From Methanocellaceae archaeon UBA148 (GTDB taxonomy: Archaea > Halobacteriota > UBA148): a stretch of 9,938 nt of DNA. The stretch spans positions 1 through 9,938 of the forward strand of contig DAHG01000056.1 in NCBI GenBank assembly GCA_002495885.1, given 5' to 3'. The notes beneath the pieces were generated by a model. That model had not been told where the DNA came from, made no database searches, and saw nothing but the letters and a program-made list of their open reading frames with translations. This document shows positions 5,972-9,938 of the stretch, piece after piece; within the stretch, counting starts at the first letter, position 1, and each line of letters starts with the position of its first letter. A program made the position numbers and the translations under genes.

Positions 5972-6607
5972 TTATTGCATGAGAAATCCATCTTTATCAA
6001 ATAGATTATTATATTGAGGATCATTTATATCTGTGATAAAGAAGCTCATCAATTGTCTAGTTGGCACATCTTCAGCTGCAAAGCCTACCTCAGATCTCAT
6101 CTGACGATATAACTCTGCGATTCTTTTAACAGATGCTACAGGACGATCAGCATCTGACTCCATACCACCCTTCTCAATGGCCTTATAAGCATCTATGACT
6201 CTAGGTGAAGCATAGATAATTATTTTTGGACGAAGCTCTCTCCAATCGTTTACCATTTTTTCAACTAGATCAGGGTCATTCTCCTTAGTCAATTTAGCAA
6301 TTTTCTCTATAACTTTGAGTAGTCCTTCATAGGTCTCCTTCCGTTGCTGATGAACTCTAAATTCAATTTCTCTTTTTTTTGTGGCCTGGACTTGGTAGCT
6401 AATTGCTATGGCTGCGATAGCAATAGATGTAAATTGTCCCAATGCTGTTAGTACTTTAATCTTATCATCGAAAATTGATTGTGAGGATATAATATTATTG
6501 TATACTCCAACATCTATTAAAATTACTATAAAGATTAAGATTATCAATAGCCAATCAAATCTCCAGAATAGCCATCTGAGCTTCATTAAGACCTTCTTAG
6601 GAGTCAT
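5972..6607 (-). CDS. two-helix membrane protein with a cytoplasmic helical domain, unknown function
   Basis: This 211-residue protein has a basic N-terminus and a strong transmembrane helix at about 18-36 (DWLLIILIFIVILIDVGVY). A second helix lies at about 52-72 (LTALGQFTSIAIAAIAISYQV), followed by a long charged domain starting ATKKREIEFRVHQQRKETYEGLL. The helical region with KIIIYASPRVIDAYKAIEKGG recalls a loose group of uncharacterised proteins having two N-terminal helices, a 'K.R...Y..LL' helix and a 'lygSp.VidAy' motif; I infer the soluble part faces the cytoplasm. Proteins of this shape often lie in mobile or defence regions, but no activity can be assigned. The start is firm: GGAGG lies about eight bases before the ATG. 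Stop is TAA. Two palindromes upstream (6663-6698) may control it. Confidence 0.75.
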   Translation of the reverse strand: MTPKKVLMKLRWLFWRFDWLLIILIFIVILIDVGVYNNIISSQSIFDDKIKVLTALGQFTSIAIAAIAISYQVQATKKREIEFRVHQQRKETYEGLLKVIEKIAKLTKENDPDLVEKMVNDWRELRPKIIIYASPRVIDAYKAIEKGGMESDADRPVASVKRIAELYRQMRSEVGFAAEDVPTRQLMSFFITDINDPQYNNLFDKDGFLMQ

Positions 6608-6662
6608 AAAACTTTCCTCCAGTCATGATAATGTGCCCAAAGCTTAAATGTTTAGGTCAAGA

Positions 6663-6679
6663 TTGATAATCATTATCAA
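6663..6679. promoter_or_regulatory. perfect 8-1-8 palindrome with an exact 7-1-7 Fur-box core
   Basis: TTGATAAT, a single C, then ATTATCAA. The inner 15 bases are TGATAAT-C-ATTATCA, identical to the bacterial 7-1-7 Fur-box consensus TGATAATnATTATCA. It lies 56 bases before the start of the membrane gene, just upstream of a possible TATA word (6641-6652). Binding by a Fur- or DtxR-like metal regulator is conjecture; any homodimeric regulator could use such a site. Confidence 0.5.
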
Positions 6680-6682
6680 GGA

Positions 6683-6698
6683 TCCAATAAATATTGGA
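6683..6698. promoter_or_regulatory. second palindrome, 7-base arms
   Basis: TCCAATA (6683-6689), AA, TATTGGA (6692-6698). It lies three bases from the palindrome at 6663-6679 with its centre about 20 bases away, so two dimers could bind on nearly adjacent turns. The sequence is unrelated to the first. Role unknown. Confidence 0.4.
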
Positions 6699-6734
6699 GC
6701 TCTCATTTCATTAGGTCCGGACATTCAACACGTC

Positions 6735-6766
6735 AACGCGCACTCTCTTGCGAATAATGCGCTGTT
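6735..6766. terminator. possible hairpin past the end of the leftward small-gene operon
   Basis: AACGCGCA (6735-6742) pairs with TGCGCTGTT (6758-6766) with one bulged base and a 15-base loop. It lies 27-58 bases beyond the stop of the last leftward gene (6793). No T run follows, so it is a weak terminator call; it may only be a chance fold. Confidence 0.2.
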
Positions 6767-6772
6767 ATGCCA
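6760..6772 (+). repeat. left copy of a distant inverted repeat (partner at 9920-9932)
   Basis: CGCTGTTATGCCA here matches the reverse complement of 9920-9933 (TGGCATAAACAGCG) except for one extra base. The two copies bracket the whole block of small genes. The right copy lies at the window edge, so its true extent cannot be judged; a match of this length can arise by chance. Confidence 0.2.
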
Positions 6773-6792
6773 AATGTTCGTCATTTTCGGGC

Positions 6793-7065
6793 TCACTCTT
6801 CCATATCGATTATGAGATCCTTTCGCTTCTTTCGGGACCTAGCAGCCAGTTGCAGCAATGGGGGTGCGGTCAGCTCTTCAATTCTGGCAGCCAGCTCTCT
6901 CATTATGGATTTCGCTTCATTGAAAGATTCGCTGCCCATCAAATCTTGGGCTTCATCTTCTGTGAAGCCTGCTTTCTGTAATTCTCGACATTCCTGCAGT
7001 AATCCAAGCTCATTATCATTAAGCTCGCTTAATGCAATTTCCATAGCTTCCATATTATTCTTCAT
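6793..7065 (-). CDS. small acidic helical protein, paralogue of its upstream neighbour
   Basis: This 90-residue protein is predicted almost entirely helical, with no membrane segment. Its core LNDNELGLLQECRELQKAGF-TEDEA-MGSESFNEAKSIMREL aligns with the 95-residue protein encoded just before it (LSDEELALIEMFKFEHRKLR-SGFSDLEA-MGSESFEKAIAVIER). Shared points are the D-E-L helix, 'GF..(E)A', the exact MGSESF and the following helix, so the two arose by tandem duplication. A basic tail (ARSRKKRKDL) ends it. A GGGAG ribosome site inside the end of the previous gene precedes the ATG, which is three bases after that gene's TAA, so translation is coupled. Stop is TGA. Function unknown; it is the last gene of a leftward operon starting with an AbrB-like regulator. 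Confidence 0.72.
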   Translation of the reverse strand: MKNNMEAMEIALSELNDNELGLLQECRELQKAGFTEDEAQDLMGSESFNEAKSIMRELAARIEELTAPPLLQLAARSRKKRKDLIIDMEE

Positions 7066-7068
7066 AAT

Positions 7069-7356
7069 TTATACTCCCTGTGTTAAATATTTATATTTGT
7101 GATCTGCTCTTTCGATAACAGCAATTGCTTTTTCAAAGGATTCTGATCCCATCCGGTCCTTAATCATATCAATTGCTTCTAGATCGCTGAATCCCGAATT
7201 TCGAAGCTTCCTGTGCTCAAATTTGAACATTTCAATAAGGGCTAGCTCCTCGTCTGATAAGCTATCTATTACCATCTCTTCAGCTGGTAGCGAATAATCG
7301 CTTTGGGATTCCAGTACACACACCCTTTTTTCAAGGGAGCTCAGCTTGCTGATCAT
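7069..7356 (-). CDS. small coiled-coil/helical protein, paralogue of its downstream neighbour
   Basis: This 95-residue protein starts with a short heptad stretch (SKLSSLEKRVCVLESQ) that could dimerise. The helical unit shared with the next gene follows: LSDEELALIEMFKFEHRKLR, SGFSDLEAIDMIKDRMGSESFEKAIAVIER. Compared with the 90-residue paralogue it has four extra residues before MGSESF and no basic tail. No catalytic or metal motif is visible. Its ATG overlaps the stop of the 81-residue gene by the four bases ATGA, and it ends three bases before the next ATG, so the genes form a tightly coupled operon. Stop is TAA. I do not recognise the family; the pair looks specific to this kind of element. 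A homo- or hetero-oligomer with its paralogue is a reasonable guess. Confidence 0.72.
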   Translation of the reverse strand: MISKLSSLEKRVCVLESQSDYSLPAEEMVIDSLSDEELALIEMFKFEHRKLRNSGFSDLEAIDMIKDRMGSESFEKAIAVIERADHKYKYLTQGV

Positions 7357-7598
7357 TGTTTTTCCTCCCGCTTGCGTTCCAAATTATCGAGCCGCTTCTT
7401 AATAGCGATCATTTCTTCGTCCTCGATGAAAAGACGATGCGCATTGGTCCAAGCATTTGCCAGCGATGCAAACCGGCCAGCATGCATAACTGGATCCTCG
7501 CTCATCAAAATCTTGTTAAGCATCCGGGTTATCGCTTTCTTCAGGTCCTCAGGCTTTGATATTTTTTGCCAGCCCGACCCCATTTTCTTAGTACTCAT
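7353..7598 (-). CDS. 81-residue helical protein of mobile-element type, unknown function
   Basis: The protein is basic at the start (MSTKKMGSGWQKISKPEDLKK) and then helical: AITRMLNKILMSEDPVMHAGRFASLANAWTNAHRLFIEDEEMIAIKKRLDNLERKREEK. The layout 'lr..ln.il....dp...agr.a.la.awt.a......e...i..rl..LE' resembles small helical proteins often met near terminase or replication genes of phages and plasmids; that likeness is from pattern only. There is no membrane segment or cysteine motif. A GAGAG purine run about six bases before the ATG is a fair ribosome site. Its TGA stop overlaps the ATG of the next gene. It lies 48 bases after the small barrel protein, in the same leftward operon. Confidence 0.68.
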   Translation of the reverse strand: MSTKKMGSGWQKISKPEDLKKAITRMLNKILMSEDPVMHAGRFASLANAWTNAHRLFIEDEEMIAIKKRLDNLERKREEKQ

Positions 7599-7646
7599 TT
7601 TAGCTCTCTCAATAGTGATTTTTGCAGAAGAAGTGGGGAGTGCCCT

Positions 7647-7865
7647 TCATTCCCGGCCGTTGTATGTTGGTTCGATGCCGATAATGCGGACCCTTGAAAT
7701 CTGTCTTATATCACCGCTCTTGTTCTCGATTTCCAAGAATAAAGGATGCAGCTTCAGAACTTTACCATAAAGCGGAATATTTATATCTTCAACATCAATT
7801 CGGCAAATTAAGCCAACAAATTCCTTCAGTTCGTTATATTCATTATTATTAATAATTTTCTTCAT
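7647..7865 (-). CDS. small beta-barrel protein (Sm/SH3-like), unknown function
   Basis: The protein is 72 residues: a short helix (NNNEYNELKEFVG) and then five strand-like pieces, LICRIDVED, LYGKVLKLHP, LFLEIENKS, DIRQISR and RIIGIEP. The series 'G..v.v......YG.v..l.p.fl.le...G....i....i.gIe' is the pattern of an Sm/Hfq- or SH3-type barrel, so RNA or protein binding is possible. This is a fold guess, not a family match. Start choice: the frame is open to 8003, but only the ATG at 7865 has a strong ribosome site (GAGG, seven bases away), and the extra upstream residues overlap the AbrB-1 gene in another frame. It lies 16 bases after AbrB-1 and belongs to its operon. Stop is TGA. Confidence 0.72.
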   Translation of the reverse strand: MKKIINNNEYNELKEFVGLICRIDVEDINIPLYGKVLKLHPLFLEIENKSGDIRQISRVRIIGIEPTYNGRE

Positions 7866-7881
7866 ATTATTACCTCGTTTT

Positions 7882-8031
7882 TCAATATGGCCGGATTGAA
7901 ATGCTGCCATCGCCTTCGTCAAAAATCTCAACATATTCGCAATCTGCCCATTTTCTAATAATGATAGACGGTAGCGCAACAGAACCATACTGATGGCTGT
8001 CATCTTTTGATAACTTTCGAACGAATTTCAT
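7882..8031 (-). CDS. AbrB/SpoVT-like DNA-binding protein 1 (49 residues)
   Basis: The frame from the ATG at 8031 reads MKFVRKLSKDDSHQYGSVAL, then PSIIIRKWADCEYVEIFDE and GDGSISIRPY before TGA. This is a single swapped-hairpin AbrB-like domain: basic first strand, 'G.v.lP..i...W...eyveif.e.dg.i.I.P'. Such domains act as dimers and bind DNA as regulators or antitoxins. The protein is all domain, with no toxin partner fused or obvious beside it. It aligns end to end with the divergent AbrB-2 gene (8137-8292): F-RK at 3-6, YG at 15-16, P at 21, W at 28 and IFDE at 35-38. No ribosome site is clear; the bases GATTAAG before the ATG are mirrored as GATTAAA before AbrB-2. It heads the leftward operon and probably binds the palindrome at 8061-8086. 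Confidence 0.75.
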   Translation of the reverse strand: MKFVRKLSKDDSHQYGSVALPSIIIRKWADCEYVEIFDEGDGSISIRPY

Positions 8032-8060
8032 CTTAATCAAATATATATGGGGATTTTTAG

Positions 8061-8086
8061 AATTTTACGAATTTTCCCGTAAAATT
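8061..8086. promoter_or_regulatory. perfect palindrome between the divergent AbrB genes (operator candidate)
   Basis: Arms are AATTTTACG (8061-8069) and CGTAAAATT (8078-8086) with an eight-base spacer, 26 bases in all. The site lies 30 bases from one AbrB start and 51 bases from the other, between the likely promoters. A dimeric or tetrameric AbrB-type regulator is the natural candidate to bind it; that link is inference. Confidence 0.55.
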
Positions 8087-8099
8087 TAAATGGTCCGCG

Positions 8100-8107
8100 T
8101 TTATATT
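8100..8107 (+). promoter_or_regulatory. TATA-like box of the rightward small-gene operon
   Basis: TTTATATT is centred about 33 bases before the AbrB-2 ATG (8137), placing a transcription start near 8130 and leaving a leader of only a few bases. A second word, AAATATAAAGG, follows at 8116-8126. The leftward side has a TATATAT run at 8041-8048, but this lies only 10-17 bases before the AbrB-1 ATG, which is close for a TATA box. Confidence 0.35.
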
Positions 8108-8136
8108 GGTTAAAAAAATATAAAGGAAAGATTAAA

Positions 8137-8292
8137 ATGATATTCACAAGAAAAATACAAAAAAATACAAAATCAAGTTATGGACTCATCACTATTCCAA
8201 AGCCCATTATGGATATTTGGCAAAATGTCGACAAGCTAGACATGATTTTCGATGAGGCCCACGAAACAATTGTTATTACCCCTAGGAGATAA
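8137..8292 (+). CDS. AbrB/SpoVT-like DNA-binding protein 2 (51 residues)
   Basis: The frame from the ATG at 8137 reads MIFTRKIQKNTKSSYGLITI, then PKPIMDIWQNVDKLDMIFDE and AHETIVITPRR before TAA. Like AbrB-1 it is one short AbrB-type domain: basic first strand, 'YG.i.iPk.im..W', then 'ldmifDe....ivItP'. It is probably a dimeric DNA-binding regulator or antitoxin-like protein. The two proteins have nearly the same length and share the RK, YG, P, W and IFDE positions, so they are a divergently placed paralogous pair. A weak AAGGAAAG ribosome site lies about nine bases before the ATG. The gene ends four bases before the next ATG, so it opens a rightward operon. Which AbrB represses which direction cannot be told from sequence. 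Confidence 0.75.
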   Translation: MIFTRKIQKNTKSSYGLITIPKPIMDIWQNVDKLDMIFDEAHETIVITPRR

Positions 8293-8296
8293 AATA

Positions 8297-8599
8297 ATGA
8301 AAATTATAAAATTCAAGAAAAATAATATGCCAGACGCTATGAAGCTGAACGGTGGCTGGAATCTAAGCGATTTGGAAAGAGCACGCATCGAACTCAAAGA
8401 AACCCAGATGAAGCTTAACGGCACCTATGTACCGCCTGAGCAACGACCCGGCATGATATCCAAACAGGATGCCCTAGATCTATTACACGAAACCCAAATG
8501 AAGCTCGCAGCCCGATTTAGAAATCAAGATATAAAAGAACCTAAAAATCTAAAAGAAGCACGCGAACAATTAAGAAGAACACAATCAGGGAAGTTTTGA
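8297..8599 (+). CDS. 100-residue protein with a threefold internal helix repeat, unknown function
   Basis: After a basic start (MKIIKFKKNNMPDAMKLNGG) the protein repeats one helical unit three times: RARIELKETQMKL (28-40), DALDLLHETQMKL (58-70) and EAREQLRRTQSGKF (87-100). ETQMKL is exact in the first two, and the spacings are 30 and about 29 residues. The linkers (NGTYVPPEQRPGMISK, AARFRNQDIKEPKN) are polar. It is soluble and has no known motif; repeated amphipathic helices suggest a binding or scaffold role, but I do not recognise a family. The ATG at 8297 is chosen over the longer open frame because a GGAG ribosome site formed by the end of AbrB-2 lies about eight bases before it. It ends one base before the next ATG. 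Stop is TGA. Confidence 0.72.
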   Translation: MKIIKFKKNNMPDAMKLNGGWNLSDLERARIELKETQMKLNGTYVPPEQRPGMISKQDALDLLHETQMKLAARFRNQDIKEPKNLKEAREQLRRTQSGKF

Positions 8600-8600
8600 A

Positions 8601-9122
8601 ATGTTACCCGAACAATTTGTTGAATTCTGGACCATAAAAAATTCAAATGGTATCGAAAAGCCTAATGGGCCAGAAAAAAGAATGTCTGTCGAATACGGCC
8701 GACTAAAGCAAGAGCTGCAAGATATGAGGAAGGAGCTTCTGTCTTATATAAAGCCCCAGAAAACAAAGTCAGGCGGGCTTATAGCAATATTCGATGACGA
8801 AGCTATCAATCTGATGACCCGATACGAATCAGTGGAAGCCGCTTATGAAAACCTCAAATCCGATATCGAAACAGTCACCAAAATTGCTAATGGGCCTTCT
8901 TTGGACCTGTTGAGAAATGAGCGTCACCGCTTAAAGACGTTCCTGGAAAATGCTGATCATGCAATCGAATCCGCAAAAAGAGCCGCTATCAAATCTCACA
9001 ATGATGATAAGGTATTCGAAGCTGAGGCCAAGAAAGACAAGTTATCCGAGACGTATTCAGGCCGCTTATCAGAAATTGAAGCCCTGTTAAAAAAAGCCAA
9101 CGATATTATAAATAAGTACTAA
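8601..9122 (+). CDS. 173-residue coiled-coil protein, unknown function
   Basis: The protein has a short N-terminal piece (MLPEQFVEFWTIKNSNG), then a heptad-like helix at about 31-50 (EYGRLKQELQDMRKELLSYI). A glycine-containing break follows (SGGLIAIFDD), then a long, highly charged helical region at about 76-170 (AAYENLKSDIETVTKIA, LLRNERHRLKTFLENADHAI, LSETYSGRLSEIEALLKKAN). It is likely elongated and oligomeric and acts in the cytoplasm. No enzyme motif, cysteine cluster or membrane helix is present. Such proteins in viral or plasmid operons are often structural or scaffold parts, but this is only a class-level suggestion. A GGGAAG ribosome site inside the previous gene and the one-base gap show coupled translation. 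Stop is TAA, with a 35-base gap before the next gene. Confidence 0.72.
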   Translation: MLPEQFVEFWTIKNSNGIEKPNGPEKRMSVEYGRLKQELQDMRKELLSYIKPQKTKSGGLIAIFDDEAINLMTRYESVEAAYENLKSDIETVTKIANGPSLDLLRNERHRLKTFLENADHAIESAKRAAIKSHNDDKVFEAEAKKDKLSETYSGRLSEIEALLKKANDIINKY

Positions 9123-9157
9123 AATTTTTCGCAAAAATCATAATATGGAGATAAAAA

Positions 9158-9343
9158 ATGACAAAAGATACCCTGGTAATAACTGTGGAGCCCGAACTGA
9201 AAGACCTATTGCAAAATGTAGCCAGCTCAAAGCGAATCAGCCTTTCGGAATACACCCGACATGTCATTGAAGTGGGCCTAGATGAGATCCATAAGAGGAA
9301 CCTTAGGGTTCGTGAGCTTGGGAAACAATTCAACGTGCAGTAA
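9158..9343 (+). CDS. ribbon-helix-helix (CopG/Arc-type) regulator 1
   Basis: This 61-residue protein starts with a beta strand (DTLVITVEPEL), then helix A (KDLLQNVASSKR), a turn and helix B (SLSEYTRHVIEVGLDEIHKRN). That is the ribbon-helix-helix fold, in which two subunits pair their strands and insert them into the DNA major groove. Such proteins control plasmid copy number, partition or their own operon, or serve as antitoxins. The C-terminal RVRELGKQFNVQ is a short tail without a toxin-binding motif I can name. A GGAG ribosome site lies about seven bases before the ATG. Stop is TAA. It is the fourth gene of the rightward block; a hairpin with a T run follows. Confidence 0.82.
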   Translation: MTKDTLVITVEPELKDLLQNVASSKRISLSEYTRHVIEVGLDEIHKRNLRVRELGKQFNVQ

Positions 9344-9370
9344 ATTTTATAAAACATAGAATAATTAATA

Positions 9371-9406
9371 TGCAGGCAGCGTTGGCGCGCTGCTGCATTG
9401 TTTTTT
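9371..9406 (+). terminator. hairpin plus T run between the regulator and the 49-residue gene
   Basis: TGCA-GCAGCG (9371-9381, one bulged G at 9375) pairs with CGCTGC-TGCA (9388-9397) around a six-base loop, a ten-pair GC-rich stem. TTGTTTTTT follows (9398-9406). It looks like a factor-independent terminator. A TATA-like TTTATAAA at 9346-9353 would also place a transcription start close to the stem, so it may instead fold at the 5' end of the next message. Confidence 0.5.
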
Positions 9407-9417
9407 GAGGTATTACA

Positions 9418-9567
9418 ATGAAAAATAGAAATGATAAAATTAAAATCGATCCCGATTTTTGGGACAAGGTACAGAATTTCGATGGAAGCGATATCCCAAA
9501 GGCCGATCAGAACGCCTTATGGGAAGATATTTTTGAGCGAGATTGGAATCCTTATAAGAGAAAATAA
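9418..9567 (+). CDS. 49-residue acidic protein, unknown function
   Basis: The frame from the ATG at 9418 reads MKNRNDKIKIDPDFWDKVQN, then FDGSDIPKADQNALWEDIFE and RDWNPYKRK before TAA. It has four aromatic 'W/F' positions among many acids and a basic end. I know no family. A GAGGT ribosome site lies eight bases before the ATG, which makes it far better supported than the overlapping open frame at 9431-9625 in another phase. It sits between two ribbon-helix-helix genes, after a hairpin, so it may have its own promoter (TTTATAAA, 9346-9353). Its size and charge would suit a small inhibitor or DNA-mimic, but nothing in the sequence proves this. Confidence 0.6.
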   Translation: MKNRNDKIKIDPDFWDKVQNFDGSDIPKADQNALWEDIFERDWNPYKRK

Positions 9568-9722
9568 TTTTTTAGTATATAAAGCTTTTGGTATGAGGGC
9601 AAAAGAATTAAAAGCCGTCTGCTAACCAAAAGTTATTTATAGACACAAAATATTTTTTCATAACGTAAAATACATTTTAATAACAGTTATTTAGATTAAA
9701 AAAAATATATGGAGAAAAAAAT
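9568..9722 (+). promoter_or_regulatory. AT-rich promoter region of the last regulator, with a direct repeat
   Basis: This 155-base gap holds GTATATAAAGC (9573-9583), then two copies of AGTTATTTA (9631-9639 and 9685-9693) 54 bases apart, and CATAACG (9659-9665), the same word as the arm of recombinase palindrome II. TATA-like words in the repeats (TTATTTATAG) and a GGAG ribosome site (9711-9714) precede the ATG at 9723. The repeats could be regulator sites; this is tentative. Confidence 0.35.
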
Positions 9723-9893
9723 ATGCATAGCGATAAATACAAAGCTTTGAGCGTTGTAATCCCAACCGCACAAAAAGCAGCAATCCAAGAAATTGCTGCC
9801 AGGAATGGCCTTCGAACAAGCGATATCATAAGACTAATGATATCTGATTATTTGGAGAATATCAAAGATCGCGAATTCAAACTAGTTGCATAA
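9723..9893 (+). CDS. ribbon-helix-helix (CopG/Arc-type) regulator 2 (56 residues)
   Basis: The frame from the ATG at 9723 reads MHSDKYKALSVVIPTAQKAA, then IQEIAARNGLRTSDIIRLMI and SDYLENIKDREFKLVA before TAA. Strand (ALSVVIPT), helix A (QKAAIQEIAARNG), turn (LRTSD) and helix B (IIRLMISDYLENI) give the ribbon-helix-helix fold. It is a dimeric DNA-binding protein, probably a repressor. It is only distantly like regulator 1 (9158-9343), with a different N-terminus and a shorter tail. GGAG lies about nine bases before the ATG. A TATA-rich stretch (TATATAATATAAAA) follows the stop and probably drives the next gene beyond the window. Confidence 0.75.
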   Translation: MHSDKYKALSVVIPTAQKAAIQEIAARNGLRTSDIIRLMISDYLENIKDREFKLVA

Positions 9894-9938
9894 AATTCTA
9901 TATAATATAAAACAAAAAATGGCATAAACAGCGAATGC

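Noticed and set aside
7666..7678. GGTTCGATGCC, resembling the T-loop of a tRNA
   Set aside because: It lies inside the reading frame of the small barrel protein, and no acceptor, D or anticodon arm can be built around it.
7303..7770. 155-codon plus frame
   Set aside because: It is antisense to three coupled minus-strand genes with good ribosome sites and overlapping starts and stops.
7647..8003. 118-residue version of the small barrel protein
   Set aside because: The extra N-terminal part overlaps the AbrB-1 gene in another frame and lacks a ribosome site; the internal ATG at 7865 has a clear one.
9431..9625. 64-codon open frame on the plus strand
   Set aside because: It overlaps the 49-residue gene at 9418-9567 in another phase, has no ribosome site, and its protein text looks random.
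1..9938. CRISPR array, rRNA, tRNA or complete insertion sequence
   Set aside because: No regularly spaced direct repeats of CRISPR size, no conserved RNA segments and no complete transposase with terminal repeats were seen.

Overview
The window looks like a plasmid-like or integrated mobile region of an archaeon, most likely a methanogen of the Methanosarcinales type. Archaeal TATA-like boxes sit about 25-30 bases before several start codons. Other genes have GGAGG-type ribosome sites. The regulators are tiny AbrB-like and ribbon-helix-helix proteins, and a KGGCGKT-type ParA starts at the left edge. The genus is inference; no rRNA or tRNA gene is present to fix it.

Left part (1-1631, all minus strand). 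The first 16 codons of a ParA/Soj ATPase run off the left edge. Directly upstream of its start lies a degenerate but in-register array of 7-base units (50-160), a candidate partition site or operator. Next come two gene ruins that abut each other: the C-terminal end of a large type IIG (Eco57I/TaqI-like) restriction-methyltransferase (188-433) and a scrap of the small module found intact near 4100 (about 435-486). A zinc-ribbon protein follows (496-1017). Positions 1018-1631 have no convincing gene but hold several inverted repeats.

Middle (1632-5971). A compact type II restriction-modification pair (methyltransferase 3868-2546, then nuclease 2537-1632) is followed upstream by a small module protein (3986-4237) and a serine recombinase (4406-5155). 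These last two lie in one reading frame joined only through amber (TAG) codons. Two palindromes and a central TATA box sit at the recombinase start and look like its own res/operator region. A low-confidence gene runs the other way (5214-5600). At 5714-5839 is the C-terminal scrap of a tyrosine integrase. The region thus carries remains of at least two recombination systems and two restriction systems.

Right part (5972-9938). A two-helix membrane protein (5972-6607) has an exact 7-1-7 (Fur-box-like) palindrome upstream. Beyond it is a divergent block of very small genes. To the left run AbrB-1, a small beta-barrel (Sm/SH3-like) protein, an 81-residue protein and two tandem paralogues (95 and 90 residues). 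To the right run AbrB-2, a 100-residue protein with internal repeats, a 173-residue coiled-coil protein, a ribbon-helix-helix protein, a 49-residue acidic protein and a second ribbon-helix-helix protein. The two AbrB-like proteins are paralogues and start back to back around a perfect 9-base-arm palindrome. The layout resembles the control region of a virus or plasmid with a two-way switch. It is the best candidate here for an undescribed system. Four of the genes (49, 51, 49 and 56 residues) are short enough to be missed by routine gene calling.
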